Below, piece by piece: positions 1 through 10,754 of a stretch of 64,000 nucleotides of DNA. The stretch lies in NCBI GenBank assembly GCA_963732405.1, contig CAVSZG010000001.1:1-64000 (forward strand), written 5' to 3'. Below the pieces are notes generated by a model that saw only the letters and a program-made list of their open reading frames with translations, searched no databases and was not told the DNA's origin. This stretch comes from JAUIAI01 sp963732405 (GTDB lineage Bacteria > Pseudomonadota > Gammaproteobacteria > Burkholderiales > Burkholderiaceae_E). Each line of letters opens with the position of its first letter. Position 1 is the first letter of the stretch. Position numbers and translations under genes: made by a program.

Positions 1-556
1 AAACCGGCAAAAAGGACCAAGGCTGTCCATCCGACCGGTTCAATGTATTGACGCAGTTTCGCCTCCGCCTTCTCGCCACCGGCGGAGATTACCGCGGCCA
101 CCAAATAAACGCGTTTCCACGGCCGATCAGCGCACCGAAAAAGAACGGCAGAAGCGGCATGCCGACCGCACCGGAGGCAATAGTGAAAATTTTGAATGGA
201 ATCGGCGTAAATCCGGCCAATAACAACAGCCAGAATCCATTGGCATCAGCTTGGTGTTTAATGTCATCGAACTGAGCTGCAAAGCCCAACTTCTCAACCA
301 AGGGCATTGCCAAATCGATGGCGAAATGACCAAGTGCATAGCCGATAAACATGCCGACTATCGAACCGGCCAAGCTGAGTGTTGCAAACCAGAATGCCTT
401 TTTCGGTTGCGCCAGCGACATCGGCGCCAACATCACTTCCGGCGGTACCGGAAAGAAAATGGCTTCGATGAAACTGATGAAAGTCAGATACCAGGGCGCT
501 TTCGGATGCGCCGACCACAGGATCGCGCGTTCGTAGAGATTACGGAACATCGCCAT
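1..556 (-). CDS. yqaA: YqaA/DedA-family membrane protein, partial and frameshifted
   Basis: Integral membrane protein of the SNARE-associated/DedA (VTT) family; the precise transport role of YqaA is not established. It starts MAMFRNLYERAIL at 556 and shows the family's PPEVMLAP segment, a Gly-rich helix and an F-TPIPFK-FT motif. The start overlaps the pcm stop (TAATG). After GALIGRG the frame is lost near 114-118: one extra base restores KRVYLVAAV and then a GGEKAEAKLRQYIE stretch that runs off the window edge. The break is a one-base deletion (real or a read error). The 3' end lies outside the window. Confidence 0.8.
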
Positions 557-1237
557 TACAGCACGCCCGGCAGCAACGGCACGAAGCTGACCGGTCCGAG
601 ATTCCGCTCGATGCGCCATCCCATCGATTTTTTCGACACATAGCAAAGCTTGCTGGCTGCCGGAACCCACCGGCGCGACCAACACACCGCCTTCGGCCAA
701 TTGCTGCAACAAGGGCTTCACCAAGGAGGCGCCGGCAGCGGTTACGATGATGCCGTCAAAAGGGCCATGCTCGGGCCAGCCAAGATTGCCGTCATCGTGT
801 TTGGAGCGGATCAACTCATTGAATTTCAGTTGCCGGAAGCGCGGCCGGGCACTGCGAAGCAGTTCATCGATGCGCTCGACGGTGAAAACGGAGATTCCAA
901 GGCCAGCCAGCACGGCCGTTTGATAACCCGAACCGGTGCCGATCTCGAGAACCGTCTTAGGCATTTTTTTGGCTATCAAGGCTTCGGTCATCTTTGCCAC
1001 TACCCAAGGCTGCGATATGGTCTGTCCTTTGCCGATAGGCAGCGCGGTGTCTTCATAGGCCCTGGAAGCCAGCGCATCATCGATGAAGATATGCCGTGGC
1101 AGGGCACGCATGACGTTCAATACGGTTTCGTCGGTGATGCCCTGTTCACGCAGGCGTTCAATCAATCGGTCACGGGCACGTTGGGAGGTCATGCCAAGGC
1201 CTTTGCCGTGCGTTTGCAATTCAATGCGTTGAATCAT
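556..1237 (-). CDS. pcm: Protein-L-isoaspartate O-methyltransferase (frameshifted near the 3' end)
   Basis: SAM-dependent repair enzyme that methylates L-isoaspartyl residues in aged proteins. Visible are the PRH-F segment, SQPWVVAKM (substrate/Thr region), the SAM motif VLEIGTGSGYQTAVLA and the GPFDGIIVTAA motif. The start ATG at 1237 overlaps the surE stop as ATGA, as in surE-pcm operons. In the uninterrupted frame the C-terminus is wrong and reads into yqaA. Removing one A from the A6 run (T6 at 628-633 on the plus strand) restores the family ending RNLGPVSFVPLLPGVL and a TAA at 558-556. The span is one base longer than a multiple of three. Confidence 0.88.
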
Positions 1238-2007
1238 GGGTTGGAATCTTTGCTCAGTTCTAGCACCCAGCCGGAGACCTTTTCCAATGCTTGGTAGCGG
1301 GTCAGATCGACATGGATGGGGGTAATGGAAACAAAACCGTTTTTGATGGCATGGAAATCGGTGCCGGGGCCGCCGTCCATTTCCGGACCAGCCGGACCAA
1401 TCCACCACATCGGACGCCCCCGCGGATCCAGTTGTTCAATGCAGGGTTCGGCGCGATGGCGATGTCCCAGCCGGGTGACTTCGAAGCCCTTGATCTCATG
1501 CCAGGGCAGATCGGGAATATTGACGTTCAAGATGGTGTCCGCCGGTAGCGGATCGTTGAGCAGGCGCTCAACCAGCAATTTGGCGACATGCACGCTGCTG
1601 GCGTAGTGTTTCGGCTTATGATCGCCGCTGGCACAGCTGAGCGCGATTGCCGGCAAGCCCAGACAGCGGCCCTCCATGGCGGCAGCGACGGTTCCTGAAT
1701 AAATCACATCATCGCCCAGATTGGCGGTGTTGTTGATGCCGGAAAGGACGATGTCGGGGTCTGCCGGCAACAAACCGGCCAGAGCCAGATGCACGCAATC
1801 GGTCGGGGTTCCGGTCACGCTGATGCGGTTTTCACTCAGTTTACGGGCCCGGATCGGTGCTCCCAGCGTCAACGAGTTGGATGCGCCTGATCGGTCGCGG
1901 TCGGGTGCCACGATAAACAGCTGATGGCCGGCATCGGCAAGGCCGTCGGCCAAAGCGGTAATACCGGGGGCCTCAATGCCGTCGTCGTTGCTGATGAGGA
2001 TTCTCAT
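1234..2007 (-). CDS. surE: 5'/3'-nucleotidase SurE
   Basis: Survival protein E, a divalent-metal nucleoside-5'(3')-monophosphate phosphatase of the cytoplasm. It is 257 aa, near the usual 250. The N-terminus MRILISNDDGIEAPGI carries the metal-binding DD pair. VAPDRDRSGASNSLT (Ser loop), GTPTDCVHLAL and the LSGINNTANLGDDVIYSGTV block are complete. It heads a minus-strand operon with pcm and yqaA; the pcm ATG overlaps its TGA. No defect is seen. Confidence 0.96.
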   Translation of the reverse strand: MRILISNDDGIEAPGITALADGLADAGHQLFIVAPDRDRSGASNSLTLGAPIRARKLSENRISVTGTPTDCVHLALAGLLPADPDIVLSGINNTANLGDDVIYSGTVAAAMEGRCLGLPAIALSCASGDHKPKHYASSVHVAKLLVERLLNDPLPADTILNVNIPDLPWHEIKGFEVTRLGHRHRAEPCIEQLDPRGRPMWWIGPAGPEMDGGPGTDFHAIKNGFVSITPIHVDLTRYQALEKVSGWVLELSKDSNP

Positions 2008-2046
2008 TCACGTATGATAACCGTATTCAAGCCGTAAAAAATCAAA

Positions 2047-2679
2047 ATGGGACTTCAAATGCAGCTAAAAATCGGCACTGCTTTCATGCTTTTGACAATG
2101 GCGTTTACTCAGGCAGTAAGTGCAGGATCCTTTGACGACTTCGGCGGCTTCGGAAAGTACAAGCGCAGCCTCGCCGATGGTGGTGGTTGCATCAGCGGCA
2201 TGATCGGCACAACCATTCCGGGTAAGAATTTCAATACACTGGTGAATTTCGCGGCGCAACGCTATGCTGAAAAAGCCGAATTCAACAAAGCCTATTTCGG
2301 GTTTACGACCCTCAACAAAAACCATGACATCATTGATGGACCGTTGCGGGCCAGCGCTTTCATGATGTGTCTGGAGCCCGGTGATTACGACATCATCGGC
2401 ATCGAATTGAAGCAAATGACTAGCAAGATACCGATACGCATGCCATTTACCGTCATTGCCGGAAAGAATATCTATCTGGGCAGACTGTTATTCAGCCAAG
2501 ACCTCGTGCATAACCTGAGCTGCAGCGGACTTCCCGACCAGTTCGCGGTCGAAATCCAGAACACATTCGACAGCGACCTGCCCTTTATCATGAAGCGAAA
2601 AGGGGCGATTACACCGGAACCTCAGATTCTGGATGCAATGCAAGGCGCCCCCTATTTCTTCAGTTGCCAAAATCGTTGA
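2047..2679 (+). CDS. Exported protein of unknown function
   Basis: 210 aa with a clear Sec signal (residues 5-26, hydrophobic core TAFMLLTMAFTQAVSAG) and four Cys in the mature part, consistent with periplasmic disulfides. It contains AYFGFTTLNKNHDIIDGPL and MCLEPGDYDIIGIEL segments typical of beta-rich lipoprotein or DUF2846-like folds, but I cannot name a family. An internal ATG at 2059 is preceded by a weak GGGA and could be the real start. It is divergent from surE and first of three plus-strand envelope genes. Confidence 0.7.
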   Translation: MGLQMQLKIGTAFMLLTMAFTQAVSAGSFDDFGGFGKYKRSLADGGGCISGMIGTTIPGKNFNTLVNFAAQRYAEKAEFNKAYFGFTTLNKNHDIIDGPLRASAFMMCLEPGDYDIIGIELKQMTSKIPIRMPFTVIAGKNIYLGRLLFSQDLVHNLSCSGLPDQFAVEIQNTFDSDLPFIMKRKGAITPEPQILDAMQGAPYFFSCQNR

Positions 2680-2746
2680 GTGGTCACTTTCGCTCTATTT
2701 AAATAGTTGAATAACGTTAGTCCTCATCTAAGATAATATTGAACAA

Positions 2747-3151
2747 ATGACCAAATTAAGCATTTTCATCCTGTTAGCTGCAGCCCTTTTCGCGGCTTTG
2801 TCGCTGATTTTCGGTGCGTCCTATCTCGAAACCAAGCTGCCGGGAGGTCTTCCTGTTGGTAATGTGCTGGTCGCCATTGGCTTGTGCGCCTGTTCCTGCG
2901 CCGCCATCGGGCTCAGTACTCGCGGTTCGGCACTTCGCAGCGTTTCGGTTATGGCATTTGTTCTTGCTGCCTCCTGGCTACCGCTTTCGATTGCATTGGC
3001 CGGAAATCCTGATCTTAACTTCAGCGGCAGCCGGGGCGATATCTGGCTGCTTTTTAGCTTGGGTACCCTCACTTTGGTTCTGATTGCCCTGCTATGGTCC
3101 TTGGCTTACTTGGGCTACAAGGGATTCAGTCGCAAGGGTAATCGCCAATGA
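2747..3151 (+). CDS. Small integral membrane protein, four predicted helices
   Basis: 134 aa. Four hydrophobic stretches at about residues 4-24, 36-57, 66-86 and 101-123 are separated by short polar loops, and the C-terminus is basic (KGFSRKGNRQ). No family is recognised. Its stop overlaps the start of the next gene in an ATGA, implying translational coupling with the DUF4019-like protein. Confidence 0.7.
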   Translation: MTKLSIFILLAAALFAALSLIFGASYLETKLPGGLPVGNVLVAIGLCACSCAAIGLSTRGSALRSVSVMAFVLAASWLPLSIALAGNPDLNFSGSRGDIWLLFSLGTLTLVLIALLWSLAYLGYKGFSRKGNRQ

Positions 3152-3663
3152 AATTCGTTTTTGCACTCGCCCTGTTCATGGCATTGCCCTTGTTGGCCGC
3201 CCTGCCCGTTCAATCCCAGACGCCCGCCATACAGACGACTTGGGAGCCAGCCGAGTCCGATGTTCTGAAAGTGAAAATGCTTTCGTATCTTTATTTCCAG
3301 GCCAAGTCCAACAGGGATTTCCAAACCGCATTTAATACTTTCGCGAAAGCCACTGCCGCGGGGATGAATTTTAAACAATGGAAATCGACGCAGGAAAAGT
3401 TCTACAACAGCGCGGGAACGGAGCTGGATCGCAGCTTTTACCGCATGACCTGGTACCAGAACCCGCCCGATGCGGAGCTTCCCGGCATTTTCGTCGCGGT
3501 CGACTTTTCCGCCAAGTTCACCCAGATCGGAACGCAATGCGGCACCCTGATGTGGCATCGACTGGATACCGGCGGTTTCGAACTCATCCGCGATCAAGAT
3601 AAATCTCTTGGCAAAACGGCGCAGAAGAGCATTAAAACCCAGTCTGGTTGCAAGGAACCATGA
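3148..3663 (+). CDS. Exported DUF4019-like protein
   Basis: 171 aa with a signal peptide (residues 1-24, cleavage likely after PVQSQ). The mature part resembles DUF4019: an alpha-helical first half with a W-x-S-x-x-K-F pattern (FKQWKSTQEKF), then an R-x-x-W-Y-Q segment, then a beta-rich half with IFVAVDFSAKF and a W-G-FELIRDQ ending. Function is unknown. It is translationally coupled to the upstream membrane protein. The family call rests on pattern similarity only. Confidence 0.65.
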   Translation: MKFVFALALFMALPLLAALPVQSQTPAIQTTWEPAESDVLKVKMLSYLYFQAKSNRDFQTAFNTFAKATAAGMNFKQWKSTQEKFYNSAGTELDRSFYRMTWYQNPPDAELPGIFVAVDFSAKFTQIGTQCGTLMWHRLDTGGFELIRDQDKSLGKTAQKSIKTQSGCKEP

Positions 3664-3716
3664 GCAAAAAACCGGAGTCTATGACCGTTGAATTATCGAA
3701 ATTTATATAGTAACGC

Positions 3717-3745
3717 TTGACGTTAATAACGCTATACGTTATGCT
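3717..3745 (+). promoter_or_regulatory. Sigma-70 promoter with operator dyad for the higB remnant
   Basis: -35 TTGACG and -10 TATGCT are separated by 17 bases. A perfect inverted repeat TAACG-CTATA-CGTTA overlaps the spacer and -10 and is a plausible HigA operator. The ATG at 3752 starts only seven bases after the -10, so the transcript would be leaderless. Confidence 0.55.
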
Positions 3746-3751
3746 TAGGCT

Positions 3752-3902
3752 ATGATTCGCAGCTTCGCCAATCGGGACACGGAAGCCCTGTTCAAGGGAA
3801 TCGCATTTCGCAAGCTACCCGCGGACATCCAACGCGTGGCATTACGGAAACTGCTGCAGCTACATGCCGCGGTTGAACTGGCGTTTTTGCGGGTTCCGCC
3901 GG
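3752..3902 (+). pseudogene. higB: HigB-type toxin, N-terminal fragment
   Basis: Residues 1-50 (RSFANRDTEALFKG, then IQRVALRKLLQLHAA) match the RelE-fold HigB family and align with the complete HigB at 29988-30266 up to its FLRSPPGN motif. After PPG the reading frame runs into a fragment of ubiB. The C-terminal catalytic half (RINDQYR-RFVW in the complete copy) is missing, so no active toxin is expected. No higA follows. Confidence 0.75.
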
Positions 3903-4185
3903 GAACAAACCGATTCTCGAACGATGGATGCACGCCCAGGTCGGCCTGGATGGATTGATCGACCGCGTCAAACGTGAGGCGCCTCGCTGGGCGCAGACCC
4001 TGCCGCAACTGCCCCGCCTGCTGCACGCGGTGTTGTCTCAATCGGGCCAGGCGCCGGTGAGCCGCGAGCAGGAGCGAATGATCGAGCGATTGCTGCGCGA
4101 GCAGCGCCGTCAGCAGACCTGGCTCAGGCTGTTGTCGCTATTGGTGCTGCTGATGCTTGCGCTGGCGCTCTGGCAGGCCCGATGA
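3901..4185 (+). pseudogene. ubiB: UbiB (ubiquinone biosynthesis kinase-like protein), C-terminal fragment
   Basis: From 3901 the frame reads GNKPILERWMHAQVG, the hallmark near the UbiB C-terminus. Then come RVKREAPRWAQTLPQLPRLLH and a last membrane helix (LRLLSLLVLLMLALAL). About 95 of some 510 residues remain; the ATP-grasp-like kinase core is absent. The fragment begins exactly at the higB junction. It ends on the opposite strand within the DUF6279-like gene (76-base convergent overlap). Confidence 0.75.
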
Positions 4186-5186
4186 GCGACAGCGGCCGGG
4201 CTTGATCCGGTCACCACTGTCGACGATCCAACACCCGGCCTCGGCGCTCCGACACCCGCCGCGGAGGCGCTGGCGACAGCGGCCGGCAAGCCGGCAATCT
4301 CGCGCAACTCGCCAGCCAGCCCCTTGAAGCGTTCCCGCGCGAACCGATACTGCGCCGGTGTCGCGATCGCGAACACCTCGGCCAGAATGGCTTCGGATTC
4401 GGTCATCGATCGCTCACGCCGCTCGCCTTCAGACGCATCGGCCGGATTCAGATAATCGTTGAGCGCGGCCATCACCTGCGCCCTCGCCTGTTCGGGTGGC
4501 GGCTTGCGCCCGGCCAGGTCACGCAGCGACGCCAGGGTGCGCTGCTGCCTGGCCAGGCGGATCGCCCACCAGTCGGTGGGATTGGATCGATCGAGCATGC
4601 GTCTGGCCAGCAAGGCCTGCTGACGCTCGGTGAGCGGACCGATATTGGACTCGATGCGTTCGCGCCAGTGGTCGATTCGGGCCTGCCGACGGCGCGGGTC
4701 ATCCACCTCGTATTCCCCCTTGAGCTTGCGGTTGCGCCGGTCCAGCTCCTGCTCGATTGAGGTGAGTTGGGCCGGGGTGAGCGTCACCGCCACCTGTGCG
4801 ACCGGATCGGCCAGGCGCAGCAGAATCGAGCCGACGGCTTCACCGATGCTCAGCCGCCACTGCCGCAATTCTTCGGCCGACACCGCCCGGGCGGCGGATT
4901 GTCCGGGATGGGCGGTATCGGCAACGGTCTGAGCGAGGGTGATCCGCTCGCCGATTGCCTCGAGAAACGCAACATAAGCCGGCAGTTGCGTGCGCTGGTG
5001 CCAGTCATGCAAGGCCGTGAGATGCCGATCGACGATGGCCTGCTGGCGCGCATCCAGACTCACGTAATCACTTAACTGCCAGCGGGCGATGGTGGGCAGC
5101 ATGGAATAGCCCATCTGCATGGTTGTGCAGCCTGTTGCCACCAGCACCCAGCCGACGAGCAGCAGCCTTCGCCAGGCGGGCCGCAT
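4110..5186 (-). CDS. DUF6279-like outer-membrane lipoprotein
   Basis: 358 aa from the ATG at 5186; an upstream in-frame extension lacks a signal peptide, so this start is preferred. Residues 1-20 form a lipoprotein signal with lipobox VATGC. The mature chain has Y-LP--W---DYVSLD-RQ near its N-terminus, followed by many helical, Arg/Gln-rich segments that look coiled (LTPAQLTSIEQELDRRNRKLKGEYE). Function is unknown. The last 25 residues overlap the antisense ubiB fragment and may be a non-native tail. Confidence 0.75.
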   Translation of the reverse strand: MRPAWRRLLLVGWVLVATGCTTMQMGYSMLPTIARWQLSDYVSLDARQQAIVDRHLTALHDWHQRTQLPAYVAFLEAIGERITLAQTVADTAHPGQSAARAVSAEELRQWRLSIGEAVGSILLRLADPVAQVAVTLTPAQLTSIEQELDRRNRKLKGEYEVDDPRRRQARIDHWRERIESNIGPLTERQQALLARRMLDRSNPTDWWAIRLARQQRTLASLRDLAGRKPPPEQARAQVMAALNDYLNPADASEGERRERSMTESEAILAEVFAIATPAQYRFARERFKGLAGELREIAGLPAAVASASAAGVGAPRPGVGSSTVVTGSSPAAVAHRACQSASASISSTNSDNSLSQVC

Positions 5187-5268
5187 GATAAGATTTTCGA
5201 CTGCCAAACGCAGTTTTCTAAATCTATGATCCTGCAAGGAATTTCCGCGCGGATCGCGATCGGATCGT

Positions 5269-6633
5269 ATGAACATCGTCGTTCTCGCTGCAGGGATGGG
5301 CAAGCGGATGAAATCCGACCTGCCCAAGGTCTTACATCGGCTGGCCGATAAGCCGCTGCTCGGTCATGTGCTGGACTGCGCACGCAGTTTATCGCCCAGC
5401 CGCATCATCGTCGTGTACGGCCACGGTGGCAAGATGGTCCGCGAAGCCTTCAACCAGCCTGAGCTGCGTTGGGTGGAGCAGATGCCACAACTGGGCACCG
5501 GCCATGCCGTGCAACAGGCAGTGGACGAACTCGATGACGCCGTGCCCACGCTGGTGCTCTATGGCGACGTGCCATTGACCCGCGCCGCGACCCTGAGCAG
5601 CCTGCTCTCGGCCGCCGGTACGGATCGCCTGGCCTTGCTCACGGTTGAGCTGGCCGACCCCACCGGCCTTGGCCGCATCGTGCGTGACAAGGGCCGGATC
5701 CGGCGCATCGTCGAACACAAGGATGCGAGCCCTGCCGAGTTGGCGATCAACGAAATCAACACCGGCATCCTGGTCGCACCGACCCCACGCCTCAAGACCT
5801 GGTTGGCGGCGCTGCGCAATGACAATGCGCAGAAGGAGTATTACCTCACCGACATCGTGGCCGCGGCAGTGGCCGATGGCGTCGAGGTGGTCGCCACTCA
5901 GCCGGCACAGCCCTGGGAAACCTCCGGGGTCAATGACAAACTCCAGTTGGCCGACCTCGAGCGCGTCTTTCAGCTCGACCTGGCCCGCCAGTTGATGGTC
6001 CAGGGCGTTCACCTGATCGACCCCTCGCGCATCGACACGCGCGGCACGCTGTTATGCGGACGCGATGTACTCATCGATGTGAATTGCGTATTCGAAGGCC
6101 GGGTCGAACTGGCCGACGGCGTGCGCATCGGTGCCAACTGCGTGATCCGCGATGCGGTCATCGGCGCGGGCGCGCAGATTCTGCCGTTCACCCATATCGA
6201 TTCGGCCCGGGTCGGCGCACAGGCCCGCATCGGCCCTTATGCGCGGCTGCGCCCGGGCACCGATCTGGGCGAAGACACTCATGTGGGCAATTTCGTCGAA
6301 ATGAAGAACACCCGCATGGCGGCCCATTCCAAGGCCAATCACCTCGCCTATGTCGGGGATGCCACGGTCGGCCAACGCGTGAATATTGGTGCTGGCACCA
6401 TCACCTGCAACTATGACGGCGCGAACAAGCACCGGACCATCATCGAGGACGATGCCTTCATCGGCAGCGACACCCAGCTCGTGGCGCCGGTCACCGTGGG
6501 TCGGGGTGCCACGCTGGGCGCCGGCACCACGCTCACCCGCGATGCGCCGGCCAATCAACTGACCATCTCCCGCGCGCCGCAACTGACCATTGCCGACTGG
6601 ACTCGCCCGGTCAAGAACAAACCCCAGGAGTAA
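5269..6633 (+). CDS. glmU: Bifunctional GlmU: GlcN-1-P acetyltransferase / UDP-GlcNAc pyrophosphorylase
   Basis: 454 aa, full length. The N-terminal uridyltransferase domain (residues 1-225) has LAAGMGKRMKSDLPKVLH (Rossmann start with the catalytic Arg/Lys), QLGTGHAVQQA, VLYGDVPL and the NTGI motif. The C-terminal half is a left-handed beta-helix of hexapeptide repeats with the acetyltransferase signature KTR-class residues, YVGDATVG and NIGAGTITCNYDGANKHRT. It makes UDP-GlcNAc for peptidoglycan and LPS. glmS starts four bases after its stop, forming a pathway operon. Confidence 0.97.
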   Translation: MNIVVLAAGMGKRMKSDLPKVLHRLADKPLLGHVLDCARSLSPSRIIVVYGHGGKMVREAFNQPELRWVEQMPQLGTGHAVQQAVDELDDAVPTLVLYGDVPLTRAATLSSLLSAAGTDRLALLTVELADPTGLGRIVRDKGRIRRIVEHKDASPAELAINEINTGILVAPTPRLKTWLAALRNDNAQKEYYLTDIVAAAVADGVEVVATQPAQPWETSGVNDKLQLADLERVFQLDLARQLMVQGVHLIDPSRIDTRGTLLCGRDVLIDVNCVFEGRVELADGVRIGANCVIRDAVIGAGAQILPFTHIDSARVGAQARIGPYARLRPGTDLGEDTHVGNFVEMKNTRMAAHSKANHLAYVGDATVGQRVNIGAGTITCNYDGANKHRTIIEDDAFIGSDTQLVAPVTVGRGATLGAGTTLTRDAPANQLTISRAPQLTIADWTRPVKNKPQE

Positions 6634-6637
6634 GACC

Positions 6638-8500
<1,863 letters not shown>

Positions 8501-8789
8501 GGTGGGGGGCAACCCCTCGCCGCCAGGCCCGATCAGGCGGTTCCAGGCAGAATTCATCGCCAGTGGCCTGCGCTCGCGGGACGAGGCCGGGCGCACGGGT
8601 GAGCTTCAGGGTTTGACTGATTCGCGACGCTCAAGCCGACCTCGATCCTCTGTTTAGCTGCATACTCGAGCGCGGGTTGCTACGAGACGGCGGGGATCTG
8701 TCGCAGCCTGTGGCCGATGACCCCAGAATGCGGGTCATCACCGGAACCGCGCACCGACGGTCATCGCGTTCAATGAGTTGCCAACCACC

Positions 8790-9512
8790 ATGGATCTTTG
8801 CTGGTTCGCCATCGTCGACAAGGCCGACAACGGCCAGCGGCCGCTGGGCGACGACGAGGCAAAAGCGCTTGGCCGGTTTCTCGGCGCCACACCGGGTCTG
8901 AGCGCTGCGAGCGTCCATCTGCCCGGTCAGGCAAACGACCCGCTGCTGCCCGACGGATCGCCACCGGCCGCGGTGCTGCAACTGTACTTTCAGCGCATCG
9001 ACGCACTCGAGGCCGCGCTGTCACCGACCGGGTATCTGCAGGCACTGCCGGAGCAGGCCGCGCTGGCCAGGCTGGGCGCACGCGAGGTGACGCAGCAGGC
9101 CATGCTGGTGCGGCGCTATGCCGGCCAGCCGGCACCCCCGCAGCCCGCGGGCGCCGAGCCGGCGTGCACCTATCAGGTGGCCTATGAAGGCCCGGCGCAG
9201 GATCTGAACGCCTGGCTGTCCGACTACCTCGAGGGCCATGTGCCCTTGATGACACGCCTGCCCGGTGTACGCCAGGTCGACATCTACACCCGTATCGACT
9301 GGTGCAGTGCGCTGCCCTGGCGGCGCGCGAACCACATGCAGCGCAACCAGGTGGTGTTCGACGATCGGGCGGCGCTGGACGCCGCGCTGCAATCGCCGCT
9401 ACGCCTCCAGATGCGTGAGCACTTCCGGCAGCTTCCGCCCTTCACCGGCCGTGTCACGCATCACGCGATGAGATCGTTCAGTCTCCGGCGTCCAGAAAAT
9501 CAGTCTCCGTAG
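8790..9512 (+). CDS. Hypothetical protein, EthD/dimeric ferredoxin-fold type
   Basis: 240 aa from the ATG at 8790; an upstream in-frame TTG would add four residues. The second half looks like a dimeric alpha/beta barrel (CTYQVAYEGPAQDLNAWLSDYLEGH, then PGVRQVDIYTRIDW, then NQVVFDDRAALDAAL), which resembles EthD-like proteins. The first half has a Pro/Ala-rich linker. No catalytic motif is identifiable. It converges on livK with a 35-base overlap. Confidence 0.65.
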   Translation: MDLCWFAIVDKADNGQRPLGDDEAKALGRFLGATPGLSAASVHLPGQANDPLLPDGSPPAAVLQLYFQRIDALEAALSPTGYLQALPEQAALARLGAREVTQQAMLVRRYAGQPAPPQPAGAEPACTYQVAYEGPAQDLNAWLSDYLEGHVPLMTRLPGVRQVDIYTRIDWCSALPWRRANHMQRNQVVFDDRAALDAALQSPLRLQMREHFRQLPPFTGRVTHHAMRSFSLRRPENQSP

Positions 9513-10665
9513 ACCACCGGCCGTCGCGGATCAGCGCCAGTTTGACCTTGTTGTTACCAAGGCGACTGGTCGCGCTCCAGGCCATGTCAGGATTGCCCAG
9601 GTAGCTGCGCGGATACGTCATCGATTCCATGGCCTTGACGAAACTGTCGGTGCTCAGGTTGCGGCCGGCCTGCTCGGCCGCCTTCACGAACACATCGACG
9701 ATCATGAAGCCGGTAACGCTCCAGAGGTCGGGGTCTTCATTGAAACGGGCCTTGTATTCGTCCATCCATTCATTGAGCAGCTTGGAATTGCCCGGTGCAT
9801 CTCGGTAGGGGGTGGGTGTTTCATGCACCGAGTAAAGGCCTTCAACCGCCTTGCCGCCCGCCGAGGCGACCACCGGCATATAGGCGGCCTGGCTGCCAAA
9901 AAAGGCACCGGTATAGCCGAGTTTGCGCGCCGTGGCCATGGCGCCGATGGTTTCGCGCACGATGGTGCCCAGCACGATGAGATCGCAGTCGGCCGCCTTC
10001 AGTTTCTGCATCTGCGAGGCGAACTCAGTGGCGCCTCGCTTGAAGGAGGTTTTTTCGATCAGCGTGAGCTTGGCGGCGGTCAGCGCATCCTCGGTGCCGC
10101 GCAGCACCTCCAGGCCGTATTCATCATCCTGATACAGAATGCCGACCTTCTTGTAATTGCCGCGGGCCAGCAATTCGCGAATACCGGCCGCCGTGCTGTT
10201 GACATAGGGCGTGGCCATCGCGAACTTGAGCCGATGCTGCGGCTCGAAGTTGCCGCGATGCGCGGTGATCGGCATGAAACTGATCACATCGCTCTTGATC
10301 AGCAGCGGTATGGTCGACAATGAGACCACACTGCCCAGGGTACCGAGCATGGCGAACACCTTGTCGCTGGTCGCCAGCTTCTGGGCGGCGAGCACGCCCT
10401 TTTTTGGGTCATAGCCGGAATCCTCGACCATCAGCCTGAGCTTGCGACCATGGATTCCACCGGCGGCGTTGGCCCGCTCCACGCGCATGATCATGCCGTT
10501 CTGGATCGGTTTGCCGAGCGACACGATCGGACCGGACAAGTCCTGGATGGTGCCGATTACGATCTCCTGGGCGCTCACGCCCTGGGTGGCCGATGCGGCC
10601 AGGGGTAGCGCACCGAGTGCCGCAGCGCCCGCGCTCGAGCGCAGAAATTCACGTCTGTTGATCAT
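9478..10665 (-). CDS. livK: Branched-chain amino acid-type ABC transporter substrate-binding protein
   Basis: 395 aa periplasmic binding protein (Peripla_BP_6). The N-terminus NRREFLRSSAGAAALGAL fits a Tat-type signal (RR-F-L), with cleavage likely near SATQGVSAQ. The mature start EIVIGTIQDLSGPIVSLGKP and the VEDSGYDPKKGV---QKL segment are family landmarks. It is the distal gene of a minus-strand liv operon, with the ligase gene 89 bases upstream. The ligand cannot be read from the sequence; the neighbouring acyl-CoA ligase suggests an organic or aromatic acid rather than leucine. Confidence 0.92.
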   Translation of the reverse strand: MINRREFLRSSAGAAALGALPLAASATQGVSAQEIVIGTIQDLSGPIVSLGKPIQNGMIMRVERANAAGGIHGRKLRLMVEDSGYDPKKGVLAAQKLATSDKVFAMLGTLGSVVSLSTIPLLIKSDVISFMPITAHRGNFEPQHRLKFAMATPYVNSTAAGIRELLARGNYKKVGILYQDDEYGLEVLRGTEDALTAAKLTLIEKTSFKRGATEFASQMQKLKAADCDLIVLGTIVRETIGAMATARKLGYTGAFFGSQAAYMPVVASAGGKAVEGLYSVHETPTPYRDAPGNSKLLNEWMDEYKARFNEDPDLWSVTGFMIVDVFVKAAEQAGRNLSTDSFVKAMESMTYPRSYLGNPDMAWSATSRLGNNKVKLALIRDGRWSTETDFLDAGD

Positions 10666-10754
10666 TGCAGTCTCCGGAGTGGATTGAACTGGGAAGGCGA
10701 TCGGGCATCAGTGTGGCATACGCGATACGCCCGGCCGCGGAGCCCCTGGCGCGG

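Noticed and set aside
89..1408. A single 439-residue Pcm-YqaA fusion protein
   Set aside because: The linker is an out-of-frame reading of the pcm 3' end; removing one A from an A6 run restores both normal ends and a TAATG overlap.
3928..4185. Small membrane protein gene of 85 codons
   Set aside because: The frame extends upstream in phase to NKPILERWM; it is the UbiB C-terminus, not an independent gene.
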